The notes under the pieces are model-generated. The model searched no databases, had not been told where the DNA came from, and worked only from the letters and a program-made list of their open reading frames with translations. Shown here piece by piece: positions 10,015 through 22,057 of a stretch of 64,000 nt of DNA. Numbering within the stretch: the stretch's first letter is position 1; every line of letters starts with the position of its first letter. The position numbers and the translations under genes are program-made. This DNA is from Mycocentrospora acerina (Eukaryota > Ascomycota > Dothideomycetes > Pleosporales): the NCBI GenBank assembly GCA_022701365.1, contig JAKUHH010000027.1:152203-216202 (forward strand), in the 5' to 3' direction.

Positions 10015-11791
10015 ATGCTTGGCAACATTATCTTCGACATCTCAAACGTGCGCTCAGCGCTACTCGCCGGTATTTTTTGCCTAGTGCTCTATACTATCTT
10101 TGTTTCCCTCTTTAAAGGCAGATGTAGGGGATATTCCAAAATTCCCGGGCCGCGCGGCCTACCAATTATTGGCAACACCATACAATTTGCTCAAAATCCC
10201 CAGAGAAAATGCCAGGAATGGGCGACTCAATACGGAGAACTCTTCAAGGTTCAGTTGGGAGGGGAAAACTGGGTATTCCTCAACAGTCCCGAAGCAGTTA
10301 AAGAGGTCATGGATAAGCAATCGGCCATCACATCTAGTCGCCAGCCTATGCCTGTGCTTTCGGACATTGTCTCGGGTGGGCAACGCTTGCTACTCATGAA
10401 ATATTCTCAGCAATGGCGCAAGCTACGTGCTATTGTGCACAAGCTTCTCACCCCAAAAGCGTCTAGTTTGTTCAAACCTAGCCAAGAATTCGAGGCTAAA
10501 CAGCTACTTTGGGATATCTTGACGGACAACGAAGACCAAGAGAGTTTTTACCTACACGTGCGACGTTACACCGCATCGGTTGTGATGACAAGCACCTACG
10601 GTCGACGCATTCCCTCTTGGGTGAGTCATCATTCAACTGTATTGTCTCGCCAGCACTAATACAAACCCTGAATCTAGAACTGTGAGGATGTTCGCGAAAT
10701 CTACGGGCTGATGCAGGAGTTTTCTGAAAGTGCTGCTCCAGGTGCATATATCGCTGATATGATTCCAATGCTTAGCCAGCTACCGTTGGCGCTGCAGTGG
10801 TGGCGATCGTCTGCTCAGAAAAAGTATGAAAGACAACGCGACATCTGGATGAAGTACTGGAACAGTTTAGTAGACCAGATTTCAGCCGGCACAGCACCAG
10901 AGTGCTTCGTAAAGCAGTTCGCTGAGGGAGACTACAGAAAGCAAGATATCAGCGAGACGCAGGCCGCGTTCGTTGCTGGGAGTAAGTGTCATGCCCAGAT
11001 TTCTTTTGCATGCCACATCTTTATTTGTACTTAGACGTTGACATTCCACAGCAATGATTGAAGCAGGCTCAGAAACAACTTCCTCTGCACTAAACTCTGC
11101 AATCAAATATTTGGCAAAATTCCATGATGCACAACGGCAAGCACACGAAGAGCTTGATCGCATTATCGGAAATGACCGTCTACCAAATTTTGACGATGAG
11201 AATGATTTACCATTTGTTCGGGCAATGGTCAAGGAAGTTCTTCGTATCCGCCCTGTTACCAATATTGGGTCTCCCCATTATACAACTGCCGACGTGGTGT
11301 ACAAGAGTTACATAATACCAAAGAACACCATAGTGAGTCTCTGCCAGTATGCCATTCACTTTGACCCTAAAAAATGGGAAAACCCGAATGCTTTCGATCC
11401 CAGTCGCTACTTAAAATACACCCTAAAGGCGGGTGCATACGCAGCGGCTGCCAACCCTAACGAACGTGACCATTTCGATTTTGGTGCAGGCAGAAGGATT
11501 TGTCCAGGTATGCACTTAGCAGAAAATAGTCTATTTATCACGATTGCTTCAATATTGTGGTTATTCGAAATCAAGCCGTCGGTGGACCAGAACGGAAAAG
11601 AGGAAGAAGTTGATGTTTCGGATGCGGCTTATGAGGAGGGTGTCAATACATTACCGAAGCCATATAGGATTCGTTTTGTTGTCAGGAACAAAGAACGAGC
11701 GAGAGTTCTCCAACATGTCTGGGGTAAGGCCCAAAGAGAAGGTTTCCATTTGGGTGGTGTCAAAATAGATGTCAACGGGGTAGTTAGGTGA
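10015..11791 (+). CDS. Cytochrome P450 monooxygenase
   Basis: Three exons (10015-10620, 10678-10981, 11052-11791) encode 549 residues, normal for a microsomal fungal P450. Features in order: N-terminal anchor (LLAGIFCLVLYTIF), hinge KIPGPRGLPIIGN, I-helix oxygen-binding segment EAGSETTS, ExxR in KEVLRIRP, and the heme-cysteine loop FDFGAGRRICPG. The phase-1 second intron sits just before the I-helix. It most likely hydroxylates an aromatic ring or side chain of the cluster's substrate, upstream of the divergently transcribed ring-cleavage dioxygenase. The subfamily is not certain; it resembles fungal CYPs of phenolic and aromatic metabolism. Confidence 0.9.
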
Positions 11792-12076
11792 AATATTTAT
11801 TAAAGATGATTACAGTACACTCATCTTGCAGATAAAAGATATTCATATAATTGGAAGAAATCAATAAAATCCTTCATCTAGAAGTGATGAATGTAAAACG
11901 ACGATGTGTTTCTCTCCGAATATTATGACATGTGATGTCAAGCAAGCAAACGATTATTAGTCGTTTAGGAGGCACTTCAATCATTGTTGATCAATCAACT
12001 TAATAATTTGCGAAGGTTTGATTATTCCAAATTAACTTGCTTTTTTTTCTGCAACGCCAAGCTTCAACAATACGCT

Positions 12077-13925
12077 TTAATTCGTGCTGTGCAAAAAATC
12101 TAGAAACACCTTCATCAGCCGGTCTGGGCCAGGACTACCTTCACCTTTCCCCAACTCAAATATGAAGGAGCTCCTCTCTGTATGTTTTTCTGTAGGCGGT
12201 TCAATATAAGTTCTCCCACCGTTCGCATAGACTGCCACGCCATGTGCTCCCCTGTTAAACGCTTTCCAAGGTGTCTCCCCAGATGCAAATGTAATGATGT
12301 CTGTCCCAAATGCGACAGCAGTAGCTCTTTGAGACTCATCTAGCTTGCTATTGAAATTCTGGAAGAGAAAAGCTACATCTAATATATGAGACGAATGGCC
12401 TTTGAAAAGGCCATCCCAAGGATTCTGCTCGTTGAATGCCAACACATAGCTCTCCTTTGGGAATCTGGCAGCCATTTCAATAGCTGGAGTCAGAAATAGT
12501 ACGTCGCTTGCAAACTTAAGGATTCTAAAAAGCATCTCGCTGTCATTTGCTGAGTCACATGCAGATTCCGAGAGCTTGTAGTGGTGGAGTAAGGCCTCTT
12601 GAGCTACGGGGTAATTTAATAGTGCCCTAGCCACGCTGAGCCGGAATTCCGCTGCAATATTTGCTTGACGTTTAAGTAAACCTGCGAAAGCAAATACGCT
12701 TGCCTAGATTGTACCGTCAGCATGTTGTGTTTGTAGTTGAAAGGAACAGTCGTTTGACACGGGAGTAAAAGTGGAACTGACATCTAACTTTGTATCTCCC
12801 ACCATAATACTCTCACACCAATTCATGCCAGGGATATCGATTTCTTTGTTAGCTAAAGACTCGAAAGAGATTTGGCTCTTGATAATTTCACCATCAACGA
12901 CTGGGAATAGTTGTATACTAGGAGGTATTCTCGTCCAGAAGGCTTCCCCGGGTAGATCCAATAGATGTTCGATGGCGACTGGTCTTGACACATCACTAGC
13001 ACTTAGAGCTTCGATTGCTTTGTGTCCATTTTCATCTCCCAGGTCGAGCGGGAGCGGACTTCCTAGAGGAAGACAGCCACCCAAGCAAACAAGCCTTTTA
13101 GCAAGGGGTTCTTCCGACAAAAGCAAGAGGCCAGTGGAGACTGTAAATCGACTAGTCAGTCTTGAAAAAGCACGTAGAGATTTAAGGTTAATCCTAAAAC
13201 TTACCTCCACCAAAACTTTGACCTAAAACAGTCACATTCTCATGATCTCCCCCAAATCCCGAGATATATTCACGGATCCATTTCAACGCTACCCGTTGAT
13301 CTCTCAGCCCGTTATTTGGCTTATATCCAGCCTGCCTCATTTCAGGCGTAGTGAGGAATCCGGGTGCACCCAGACGATAATTGATGTTGATGCCAACGAT
13401 TGGTTTGCCGAGTTTGACTGATAAGCTTACCAATTTGGCCATATCGTACTGTGGCCACCAATTTCCACCAACGACAAGGCCTCCTCCATGAATGAAAACC
13501 AAAACAGGCAGCCGTAGACTTTTATGTACCTCCGCTCCATTAACTTGGGGTACAGTGATGTTTAGATTTAGGCCCTCAAGATCGCTTGTGCCGGGGTTTT
13601 CAGGCTTAGGCAGGATGCACTGTATGAGCGACAGCTCCTGATCTACAGCGTCTGGTGGACTCAATACTTGAGGACTACGAAAGCTGTTACTAATTCATCC
13701 ATTCGAAAGATTGCTCTGGTTGTAAAAAAAATTAAATTGAAGCAAAAGCCAGAATATCGCCTACCCATAATGCGTAAAATCTTGATCCTTTTTGAGATAA
13801 CGAAAAAGCTGTGGAGTTGAGAATCTATCTTGAAGATCGCCATATTTAATGCCTAGAAACTGCACAACATTTTCAGATTGTATTCCTGTGACTTTGCCAA
13901 TCGAGGGATGGATAATTGTCGCCAT
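12077..13925 (-). pseudogene. Type-B carboxylesterase with one in-frame stop
   Basis: Exons 13925-13765, 13689-13205 and 13140-12077 join in phase to 570 codons, the usual size. The oxyanion loop FIHGGGLVVGG and the nucleophile elbow GQSFGG are intact, as is a C-terminal histidine region (NRGAHGVAVY). One TAG at 12706-12704 (codon 361) interrupts an otherwise continuous frame; similarity runs on both sides (HADGTI, stop, ASVFAFAGLLKR). CAG to TAG by C-to-T would explain it. It cannot be an intron of usual length. The allele is either a fresh pseudogene, a read-through case, or a sequencing error. The intact enzyme would cleave an ester, perhaps the first step for an esterified substrate. It is divergent from the alpha/beta hydrolase across a promoter with two GTGGGG motifs. 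Confidence 0.75.
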
Positions 13926-14038
13926 TGATTGCGTATTCAAAAATTATGGCTACTCAGTAGAATAGGAAAGAACAACAATTCCTAAGTTTTCCATGCCACT
14001 ATTATGGCCCAAGAAATCTCTTTGGCGAATATGTGCAT

Positions 14039-14089
14039 GTGGGGGAACTACTCCACCACTGCTAACAACCCCCGTGGTGACTGTGGGGT
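14039..14089. promoter_or_regulatory. Two TGTGGGG motifs in divergent promoter
   Basis: TGTGGGG cores at 14039-14044 and 14083-14088 lie in the 283-bp gap between the carboxylesterase (start 13925) and the alpha/beta hydrolase (start 14209). Confidence 0.55.
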
Positions 14090-14208
14090 AAGGTATGAAG
14101 GAGGATTTAGTTAGCGAAAATAGCCGATGCTCTGCGTCAGTCAATACCTCAGCCTCTTCTATTTTTTTAGTACCGTTTATATTCTTCTTACTTGAAAAAA
14201 CTGTCAAC

Positions 14209-15060
14209 ATGCCAAAAATCATCGACTCTGAAGGCAGAGACTTTATACAGCATGACAATGGCCAAAAATCCCATTATATTCTCGACGACTTCACCGACCC
14301 ATGGAAGTCACGCGAAACAGTACTCATTCAACATGGTTTTTGCCGAACAAGCGCACATTGGTATCATTGGGTCCCAATTCTAGCACGCAAGTACCGAGTC
14401 ATCCGCCGTGATCTACGAGGACACGGCCTGTCAAGCTATCCTGTAGCCTCAGAAAATTACGACTACTCTCTTGAAACTATACTCGACGAGATTGTGGAGC
14501 TTCTAAACGACTTAAAGATCGACAAAGTACACTTCTTGGGCGAATCAACAAGCGGCATGTTGGGTATTGCGCTTGCAGCAAAGTATCCGCATCGTTTATT
14601 ATCACTCACAATATGCTCGTCACCAACCTACCTGCCACAACCTGCACTCGACTTCTTCGCTTTTGAATATGCAGATTGGCCGACAGCATGCAGGAAGCTA
14701 GGTTCGAGAGGATGGGCTCAGGCGCTCAGCAAAGCCCCAGGAACTGTATCATCGACAGATGCCGGATATGTAGAGTGGTGGATTGATCAAGTTGCCGAAT
14801 CTCATGGTGAAGGTCTCGCCGGTTACGCTCAGTTTCTTTCATCGTTTGATTCCAGGCCATTTCTAGAGGATATCAAGACTCCTACATTGATCTTGGTACC
14901 CAAAAATAGTGCTGTCATCCGTATTGAGCAAATGGAAGAGGTCAAGAAGCAAATTCAGGGCGCGAAATTGGAAGTTATTGACGTACCAGGTCACGAGATA
15001 TTCGTCACCGGAGCTGGAGAGTGTCAGGCAGCGACCATTAAGTTCTGGACATCAATTTGA
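14209..15060 (+). CDS. Alpha/beta hydrolase (3-oxoadipate enol-lactonase-like)
   Basis: A single exon of 283 residues; the start ATG (MPKIIDSEG) is the one that gives a normal N-terminus, the longer open frame upstream lying in the promoter. The oxyanion strand is QHGFCRTSAHW, the nucleophile elbow GESTSG, and the catalytic His is in VPGHEIFVTG. The layout RRDLRGHGLSS is typical of the PcaD/epoxide-hydrolase branch. Next to a maleylacetate reductase, a lactone or enol-lactone hydrolase role on the way to 3-oxoadipate is plausible, but the fold is too versatile to fix the substrate. Its 3' end is convergent with the maleylacetate reductase gene, 97 bp away. Confidence 0.85.
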   Translation: MPKIIDSEGRDFIQHDNGQKSHYILDDFTDPWKSRETVLIQHGFCRTSAHWYHWVPILARKYRVIRRDLRGHGLSSYPVASENYDYSLETILDEIVELLNDLKIDKVHFLGESTSGMLGIALAAKYPHRLLSLTICSSPTYLPQPALDFFAFEYADWPTACRKLGSRGWAQALSKAPGTVSSTDAGYVEWWIDQVAESHGEGLAGYAQFLSSFDSRPFLEDIKTPTLILVPKNSAVIRIEQMEEVKKQIQGAKLEVIDVPGHEIFVTGAGECQAATIKFWTSI

Positions 15061-15157
15061 AGGTACTTGAAAAAGTACAAAATGGCACGTTAACACTAAA
15101 AGATTTTAAAAGAATTCTTTACAAAATCTTTAATAACATAAGAATGGTACTCTTCTA

Positions 15158-16502
15158 CTAGAAATCCGCCTTTGCATCATCGCCTGCCCATGCCCGCCGA
15201 ATCAACTCTTGTATTGAAGACTTCTCAACCTGCCTCGGATTAGCGTATGGATTCGCAACGGCGATCTCTGCCGCCTTTGCAATATCCTCTTCTTTCATCC
15301 CGTAATCCTTTAGCGCTCTTTTAACGCCAAGCTTATCCAAAAGCACATTCAGTCCATGTATAGCATCTCTGTTACTATCTGGAAGTGCATCAGCCAAATC
15401 AATCAAGATCTCTTTGATTGCGGGAGCATTGTAGGCTAAGGTGTGTGGTAAAATAATAGTATGTGTCTGAGCGTGGGGGAGATTGAACGATCCACCAAGA
15501 GTGTGGCACAACTTGTGGTGGAGGGCCATGTCAACGCTACCTAAGCATACACCGCAAAGCCAAGCCCCAACAAATGCATCATAACGAGCTTGGGCAAGAT
15601 CTTGATTGTTTGTTGCATTATTTATAATTGGTAACGAGGTCGCTAGTGAGTGGATCGCCTTCAGAGCAAGGGTTCTTATTATTGGATTTGTATTCGACGC
15701 ATACAGCGCTTCAACTAAAATTTTGTGGTAAGCAAGTGTCAATCGCGGCGGGTAACGATAATCAATGGCCATGTCGTATGGCATTGCGTGAAGCGAAAAT
15801 CAACTCTGGGTACTGCATAAACAAGAATGCGCTAACTCTCGATATTGGTGCATCATCCAAGACTAGCTTCTTCGTAGATCGGTAAAGGAGTGTGTGGGGT
15901 GTGGGGTAGGAATTGACCCCACATACGAGCAACGACAGCGGGTGAAAACGACCAGTTGTAGAGAACTTACTTGCATGTGAAATAGCGTTGACCCCACTCG
16001 TCGCACTCATGTTTCTTGGGAGTGTATCGGTGAGGTTGACGTCGTAAATGACTGTTTTCGGCAAAATGAGTGGGTCTCGTCGAGTCGTTTTTTTTTGGTC
16101 CACCGTTTCACCCAAAATCGGTGTCATCTCACTCCCTGAGTAGGTGGTGGGTATACAGAGATGCGGCAGATTTGTTCGTACAGCAATTGCTTTCCCCAGG
16201 CCAATTGTACTGCCACCGCCAATCGAGACAATGCCATCAGCTCCTGTCTCCGTTAAGAACTTCAAAGCACGCTCCGTCACATCAAGCGGGGTGTGCATTG
16301 TTGCCTCGCTGAAGATACCCGCAGCACAAATATCTTGCCCGAGATAGCCTTCGAGAAGCTGTGCATCCTGAATTTGCTCCGGAGTAGAGAGAAGTAGAGG
16401 CGATGAGACGCTAAGTCTAGTCAACTCTCTGCCCAGCTGACTTATAGTTCCTCTACCAAAGATGACTCGACTCGGGTTGCCGTTGTATTCGAATTTTTCC
16501 AT
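15158..16502 (-). CDS. Maleylacetate reductase (iron-type alcohol dehydrogenase family)
   Basis: Exons 16502-15971 and 15714-15158 give 362 residues, the usual length. Diagnostic blocks are the NAD-binding GGGSTIGLGKAIA, TYSGSEMTPILGET, and HHKLCHTLGG followed by LPHAQTH. The splice restores NAISHAIEALYA, a family-conserved stretch, which fixes the intron. The enzyme reduces maleylacetate to 3-oxoadipate with NAD(P)H at the end of hydroquinone/hydroxyquinol-type pathways. The intron is 256 nt, several times the local norm, and carries three TGTGGGG/CCCCACA motifs. The gene's promoter (16503-16675) carries two more. It follows the cluster regulator on the same strand. Confidence 0.92.
15894..15923. 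promoter_or_regulatory. Three motif copies inside the maleylacetate reductase intron
   Basis: GTGGGG at 15894 and 15901 and CCCCACA at 15917 lie within 30 bp inside the 256-nt intron (15715-15970). All three are full TGTGGGG/CCCCACA matches. An intronic regulatory element is inferred. Confidence 0.45.
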
Positions 16503-16587
16503 AGTTGTAAAGAAGATTTAAATTAGAATCGGAGCTAGAATTACTCACTTTATTATACGTTTGCTAACCCTCAAAGTTGATTGACGT

Positions 16588-16631
16588 GTGGGGTTGAGCC
16601 AACCGACGATATGAAGTCGGGGAGTGTGGGG
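16588..16631. promoter_or_regulatory. Two TGTGGGG motifs upstream of maleylacetate reductase
   Basis: TGTGGGG cores at 16588-16593 and 16626-16631 lie 86-129 bp before the reductase start, in the 173-bp gap to the regulator's 3' end. Confidence 0.55.
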
Positions 16632-16675
16632 GGCGTGGAGTGGTCTATGAAAGTAGCTGCCAAAAAACGGCGACC

Positions 16676-19583
16676 TTATTTGTCTATACCCAGTCGATCG
16701 AGACTTTCCTGATAGCAAGCTGCAAGCCGCTCTAAAGCGAACCCCATCTTCGGCGTTATCCCCCATACCCAAACCTGAACTGTGTCAGCATTACCACCAG
16801 TACTTGGAAAATATAATGCACATACATCTGTGAGGAAAAGAGCCCAGGCTTTTGCCACGGCAGATGCCAAAGACGAGTGGTCATTATAGGATTCATCAAT
16901 TTCGTTGAGAGATAACTTTAATTCAGAGAGAATCGATTGCTCCTCAGGAGTACACGGCATAGTTTCTGACTCAATCTCTATTGTGTGAATCCATTTCGTG
17001 AGAAAAAGAGCTACCAAACTTGGTCAATGATTTGTTCGTGAAGTTGATTCAAAGTGCTTACCACTATCCCATCCTGCTACGGCATGTTCAACGCTCCAGG
17101 CAAACGCAGCAGTCTTTCTGACAAGTAGATGGCCAATTTTTACAGGGGTGAGGAAACCCTGACAAGCCTTTGCTGCTGCCTTGGTGTAAAAGTCACTTCT
17201 CTCAAGTGGACTGGCAACGTATGCAATGGCAGCTTCTTTCACTTCTTCTTCAGTCCCAGTAATCATAACTATGCGTCGATATGAGACTTCTGGCAGGAAT
17301 AAGCGTGCATATGCAATTCGTAGTACGGCTTGACAATTGAATAACAAAGGTCCCTCTGAGACGTCCCAGGGAGGTTCTATTGGCTTCCCATCCTTTTCAT
17401 CTCGGATCAGCGACTTTTGACATCGGGAAAGTGTCGATATACCAGTCGAAAGTACCATTGTTCGAAGACTTGCATTTCCCACGATACCAAAGTTAGAGTA
17501 TAACCCAACTGCCCTGGTGAATTGTAAGGATGTCCACATGTGAATGCAAACCGAGTGTATGAGCACCAGCCCCCCAAAAGTAGTCAGATGGTACGTCTGG
17601 TCGTATGCCGAAGTATCTTCACTTTGACCGCCAGATATTATGTCCGTTAGAACGCTCCTCAATGACCTGCTGTGCTGCTTATCGTGGGCTCTCCATAAAC
17701 GGTACCACTCCGCTTCAGTCTTAGCATTCCATATATTCTCTTCGTGTGGCATCTCAAAGTCCAAGTCTTCAGGGTTTATAAAACCTGGTGTTACATCATA
17801 AACGACCATGGCTAAATTGCTCATGATATTGATGGCACAAAGAACTCTCTTGTGAGACTCACGCCGTACGTAACCACTCCAAGTCATTTGGAGATGTGGA
17901 GTAGCAGTTTTGGAGATCAAAGTCTTTCGTAGTCGATAGTCCTTTATTTCTACGTCAATGTCATATTTACCTTGTAGTTACAGACAGAAACTTACAGTCA
18001 AGTAAAACCCTAACCGCTTGAACTCAGCCGCAACCAAGGATGCGTCACCTGTGAATAGAGCAAATATTGTAAGCAGTAGTCTGGCTTGTACTGCCCATAA
18101 GGCCAAGGGCGTGGTTGCTTGCGTCGGGTTGCACTGGATTTCGAACTACAAGCTTTGTCAGCTCACCCGAATGTGTGATGAATGTATTTTTGTAGTGAAG
18201 TAAATGGTACAACGCACCTTTTCTAAAAGTTTTAGAGCGAGTTGATATGTTGAGGCTGCTCTTCGTCTGTCCAGCCGATAAAGTGCACCAATACAGCTGA
18301 GTGTGAGAATAAGGGGGCTCGGGGTTTCGCTTAGTACAAGTGATGGAAGATGTATGATTGGCAAATGCCGATGAAAACAATCAATATAGCCTACAAAGAA
18401 GTGACGGAGCTCTTGCATCGTGGGGAGGGGGAGCTGGTAGTCCTCCCCATCCAAGCGGCTCCTGATATCATTGCAAATGCTTTGGTGCGTGGCTTGATCA
18501 AACTCGAATCGAGGTAAAACGTCTGATTTTTCTTGCAAAATTCGAGGCAATTGACGAAACAATTTGCGAGAATGCTGCAAAGCCGGATTCTCCAGATCGC
18601 CCAATTTTTCGGCTGGTGCCTCATTTTTATCGTGCAAAAAGTAGTTTTGCTGCTCCGATGTTGCACTCTCGCTGCTACGGGGAGTAGAGGGTAAATTGGG
18701 CATTGGATAACTATCATCCAGGTCGAAAATGTCTGTCAGAAGAGTAATATCGAAGGGGTCGGGCAATGTGTGTGGAGCACTGTGGTGCCTGTTCAGATTT
18801 TGGGGCGTCAACATTGGTATTTCCATATTGGAATCAGTCTCCCGCCGTAGTCGCTTATTACTTCTTTGCTCATCATATTCAGTGGTCGTCTCGCCCGCGA
18901 AATCAAGCCCGTCAAGATGGAACACATCTTTGCCTACAGATGATGAATATTGAAGTTGGTTAGTTGTATCGGCCGTTGGCAGCGAAGGCAGGCCATAAAG
19001 AAACTGCGGATCAACATCCGCACTTGGGTGGAAAGTATCAAGCTGCAGGTATAATTCTGGGTCTGTAGGCAGCTCGTGGGTCGGAGATTGTACATTCAGG
19101 TTTAAGACGATACTATTTCGGTGGATTTGTTCGGTGTTGCTAATACTATTTTTGTTGTTTTCGTCTGCTTGCTTGTCTCTAGCCGTGCTCGAGTGGACGC
19201 TTGAGGTGATGGACATGGCGTCGTGGGCGGTGCGTTCATGCTGATGAGAATGTTGCGCGATCTCCACGGAGGCAGCTTGAAGGGCCTCGTACTGTTCGGC
19301 ATGAATCGTACGTTCGTGTCGTTTCACAAGATCTCTGCAATGTTGTTCTTAGTGTGTGTCTGACAACTGCATGAGCCGCAAACATTTGAGAGGCCTGCAC
19401 GTACTTTCGAGCGTACGACTTTCGGCAGAATTGACAAGAAAAAGGCCTTTCCCGAGTGTGCCCTCTTTCGTGACGGACACAATGCTCGCTACGTTGAAAG
19501 ACTTTGTCACAGCTTGGGCACTTGTAGATCTTGCGAACACGCCCACCCGGGGCGACGGTGACTGAGGTGGTCGTGACGACCAT
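16676..19583 (-). CDS. ADR1-type C2H2 zinc-finger transcription factor, cluster regulator
   Basis: Five exons (19583-19405, 19334-18218, 18145-17996, 17923-17062, 17010-16676) encode 880 residues. Two adjacent C2H2 fingers lie at residues 22-71: C22/C25/H38/H42 and C50/C53/H66/H71, joined by the linker TRERP. The first intron splits finger 2. A long low-complexity middle is followed by the fungal transcription-factor domain (SHKRVLCAINIMSNLAMVVYD) and an alpha-helical C-terminus ending DRLGIDK. Recognition-helix residues (finger 1: R31, H34, R37; finger 2: R59, L62, R65) match those of yeast ADR1 and by the usual zinc-finger code fit GNGGGG. That agrees with the TGTGGGG motif found in the cluster promoters. 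Its own promoter lacks the motif. Nuclear activator or repressor; inducer unknown. Confidence 0.9.
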
Positions 19584-20649
19584 TTGCAAATTGATGAATC
19601 GCCACTAGAAGCCGAGAGACAGACTGCATGTAACGTGGATATCGAAGAACGGACGCAAGTTTGAGCAGCAACGCGGCGACGCGGCAATACAGAAATGCAG
19701 AGGTGCAAAGATTAGGAGGAACATGTGAGCGGACGAAACTGGGAAGCTCGGAGTTAGAGCGACAGGGATGCATTGAGACAGAGGCGAAAATGCGGGGAAG
19801 CCAAGACTCTATTTGGTAGCTGATGTGATCTAGTCACTCCCTTGTACCAGACGAGCCCAGGATTACCTTTTGATGCGTCATCAAGACTGCAGGAACAGTT
19901 ATCCGTACAATGAGCAAGAACTCGAGGCAATCGATTTTTATGTGCATCACGATGAGTGTGAAGTTCTGTAAAGACTTTTGTTATGGGACAGCTCGTTTTT
20001 TGTCGTGGTGGTGCGGCATAAAATTGGCAACTGCGACCTACCTTGCGCATTCAATTCGTCCCACCAAGCTAACAGTGAGCGCAATTGTGTAGTTATATTA
20101 TTCCTAGCAAACACTACATCACGCGTAAGAAAAATAATGTGAGACAATCTTGGTGATGTTCTCAATTCCAACTTCATCAAGCGAGTCCACTCTGGCCTTC
20201 TGTCACTCAGGTCTCTCTCAACCGACATACCTAGTCCATCTGCTCGACAAACCACACATTCTGACATTCTAGCTTCGCCTCAGCGTTTAACAAACATACG
20301 CCAAGATTGCGTGCGAGAAAAAAATGTAAACTTGTTCATATTAGCAAGCTGGTTCATCTTTCAAGTAGAGCTACTACTTACTTACTTCCGGCTTACACTC
20401 CAACCAGAAGTAGTTAGCATATGTCCCATTCACTCCAATGTTACAGTGAGCCACCCATGTGTTTATGCCATCCACTGACTTTGTGGCGGTCAGCAGATTA
20501 TTTTAGCACCACCGAGCCTATACCATTTCTAGCGGCAAACTACCCTCCTGCCATATTTGCACCGTCCTTTGGGACAACGCGTCTCGAGGGAAGCACTGTC
20601 ACCAGGTGCGGCCTCATAGCTCCTTCTATGCACACTCGCGGGCATAGCG

Positions 20650-21544
20650 TTATCTGATCTGTTTGAAACGAGATGAGCCCCCGTCATCAATCAACCCGTC
20701 AATGTTTTGCTCCACCTCCTTCCTCACTTTTGTCATCGCAGCAGGATGTGTCATACGATAAGAGAAGTCCGCATGTAAAGGGGTCGATGCTATGTCTAAG
20801 TCTTCACCAATGTTCGTGTTATATATCTGGAATAAATCTTCATCAACTAAATCTTCTGTTTCTTCGTTGTGTATCTTTCTCGTCCTTGATGGGAAGTCGC
20901 CATTGGTTGACCTTTCGCTCTTGGCAGCTTTGAATATGAATACCTGCTTTTGTGTAAACTCTTCCATGTGGGCCAATCCTCCTGACACAGTCAACAGGAA
21001 CGTAGAGAATGGATAACTGTAGAACACATTCGTTGTACCACTATTCGCAGTGTAGCTGAGGTAACTATACAAAAAAGCAATCATTCTAAGTTCATCTTTG
21101 TCTGCATCTAATACTCCGAACCGCCTGCAGCCCTGTAAACAATCAGTACTTATCTGTCTTAGTTGAGAACAGACAATATGTAATGTATGCAATCAAACCG
21201 AAAGTATAGCATTGCATCTGGAACTGCAAGTCTATCTCTTGTCCTCCCCTGAACATATTTTACGAGCAATCAATCATATGGTTGAAAAATTGATCAATTT
21301 AGCCTTCCGAGTTCACGAGCGTTTATTTGAAATAGAGCGTTGCGGCTTCAATTTTGGTCGCTACGTATATTGCTCCATCTTGAGTGGTAAGCAAATCATT
21401 TGTAATGGGATCTGAAATGGCATACGTTCGATTCCAGCCGAGTTGTCGTGATAGTAAGAATAGTGCTATCATTATTCTAACAATCTGAACTTGTTCGGTT
21501 TGGTCTTGTGCTTGTAGATTGTTCGAATCATTTCGAGTCGCCAA
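20650..21544 (-). pseudogene. Possible decayed gene of unknown function
   Basis: Two minus-strand open stretches (21541-21323 and 21189-20650) have plausible protein composition, with segments such as VRIMIALFLLSRQLGWNR and MIAFLYSYLSYTANS, but no ATG in a sensible place and a TAA directly before the first stretch. I do not recognise the family. Either a gene broken by mutations or chance open frames. Confidence 0.25.
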
Positions 21545-21998
21545 TTAAGTACAGGCTAAGTAGAATTTCAACAGTGCCATACAACATAGTCGAGAGGTAC
21601 TTACAGTGGTTAGTCACCGATAAAAACTTAAATTGTATCATAACGAAGGTGCATATCCATGTTGTTCTCATGAAAGTGCCCGAGTTGGACTCGTTGCAGA
21701 TATCAGAGAAGAGTGAATCTAGCGAGCAGTGGTCCTATAATGCTGTGTTAGGGTTATCAGACTGCACCAATAATAGTATAGAGAGTATGGACTTTGATGG
21801 CTAAAAGAAAGAGTAAATGCGAAGAGCCGGATTAGACTCTAATTCCAGTACAGGCAGGAGTGCCATCAATGTTTGAAAGCCAGATTTAACACTATTGATT
21901 CAACTATTGATAAATGAAAATTCTCAAATTCGAAAAGAAAAAGTATAATCACCTTCAGACCAGGCAGGCTCATCCTCCATAATTTGTGGCTTATGGTA

Positions 21999-22057
21999 CC
22001 CCACATTAGCAAAGTTGTTCCCCACAAAACACTAACCACGTAATTGGATACCCCACA
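21999..22057. promoter_or_regulatory. Three CCCCACA motifs upstream of the MFS transporter
   Basis: CCCCACA at 21999, 22020 and 22051, all in the same orientation, 189-246 bp before the transporter start codon. Confidence 0.6.
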
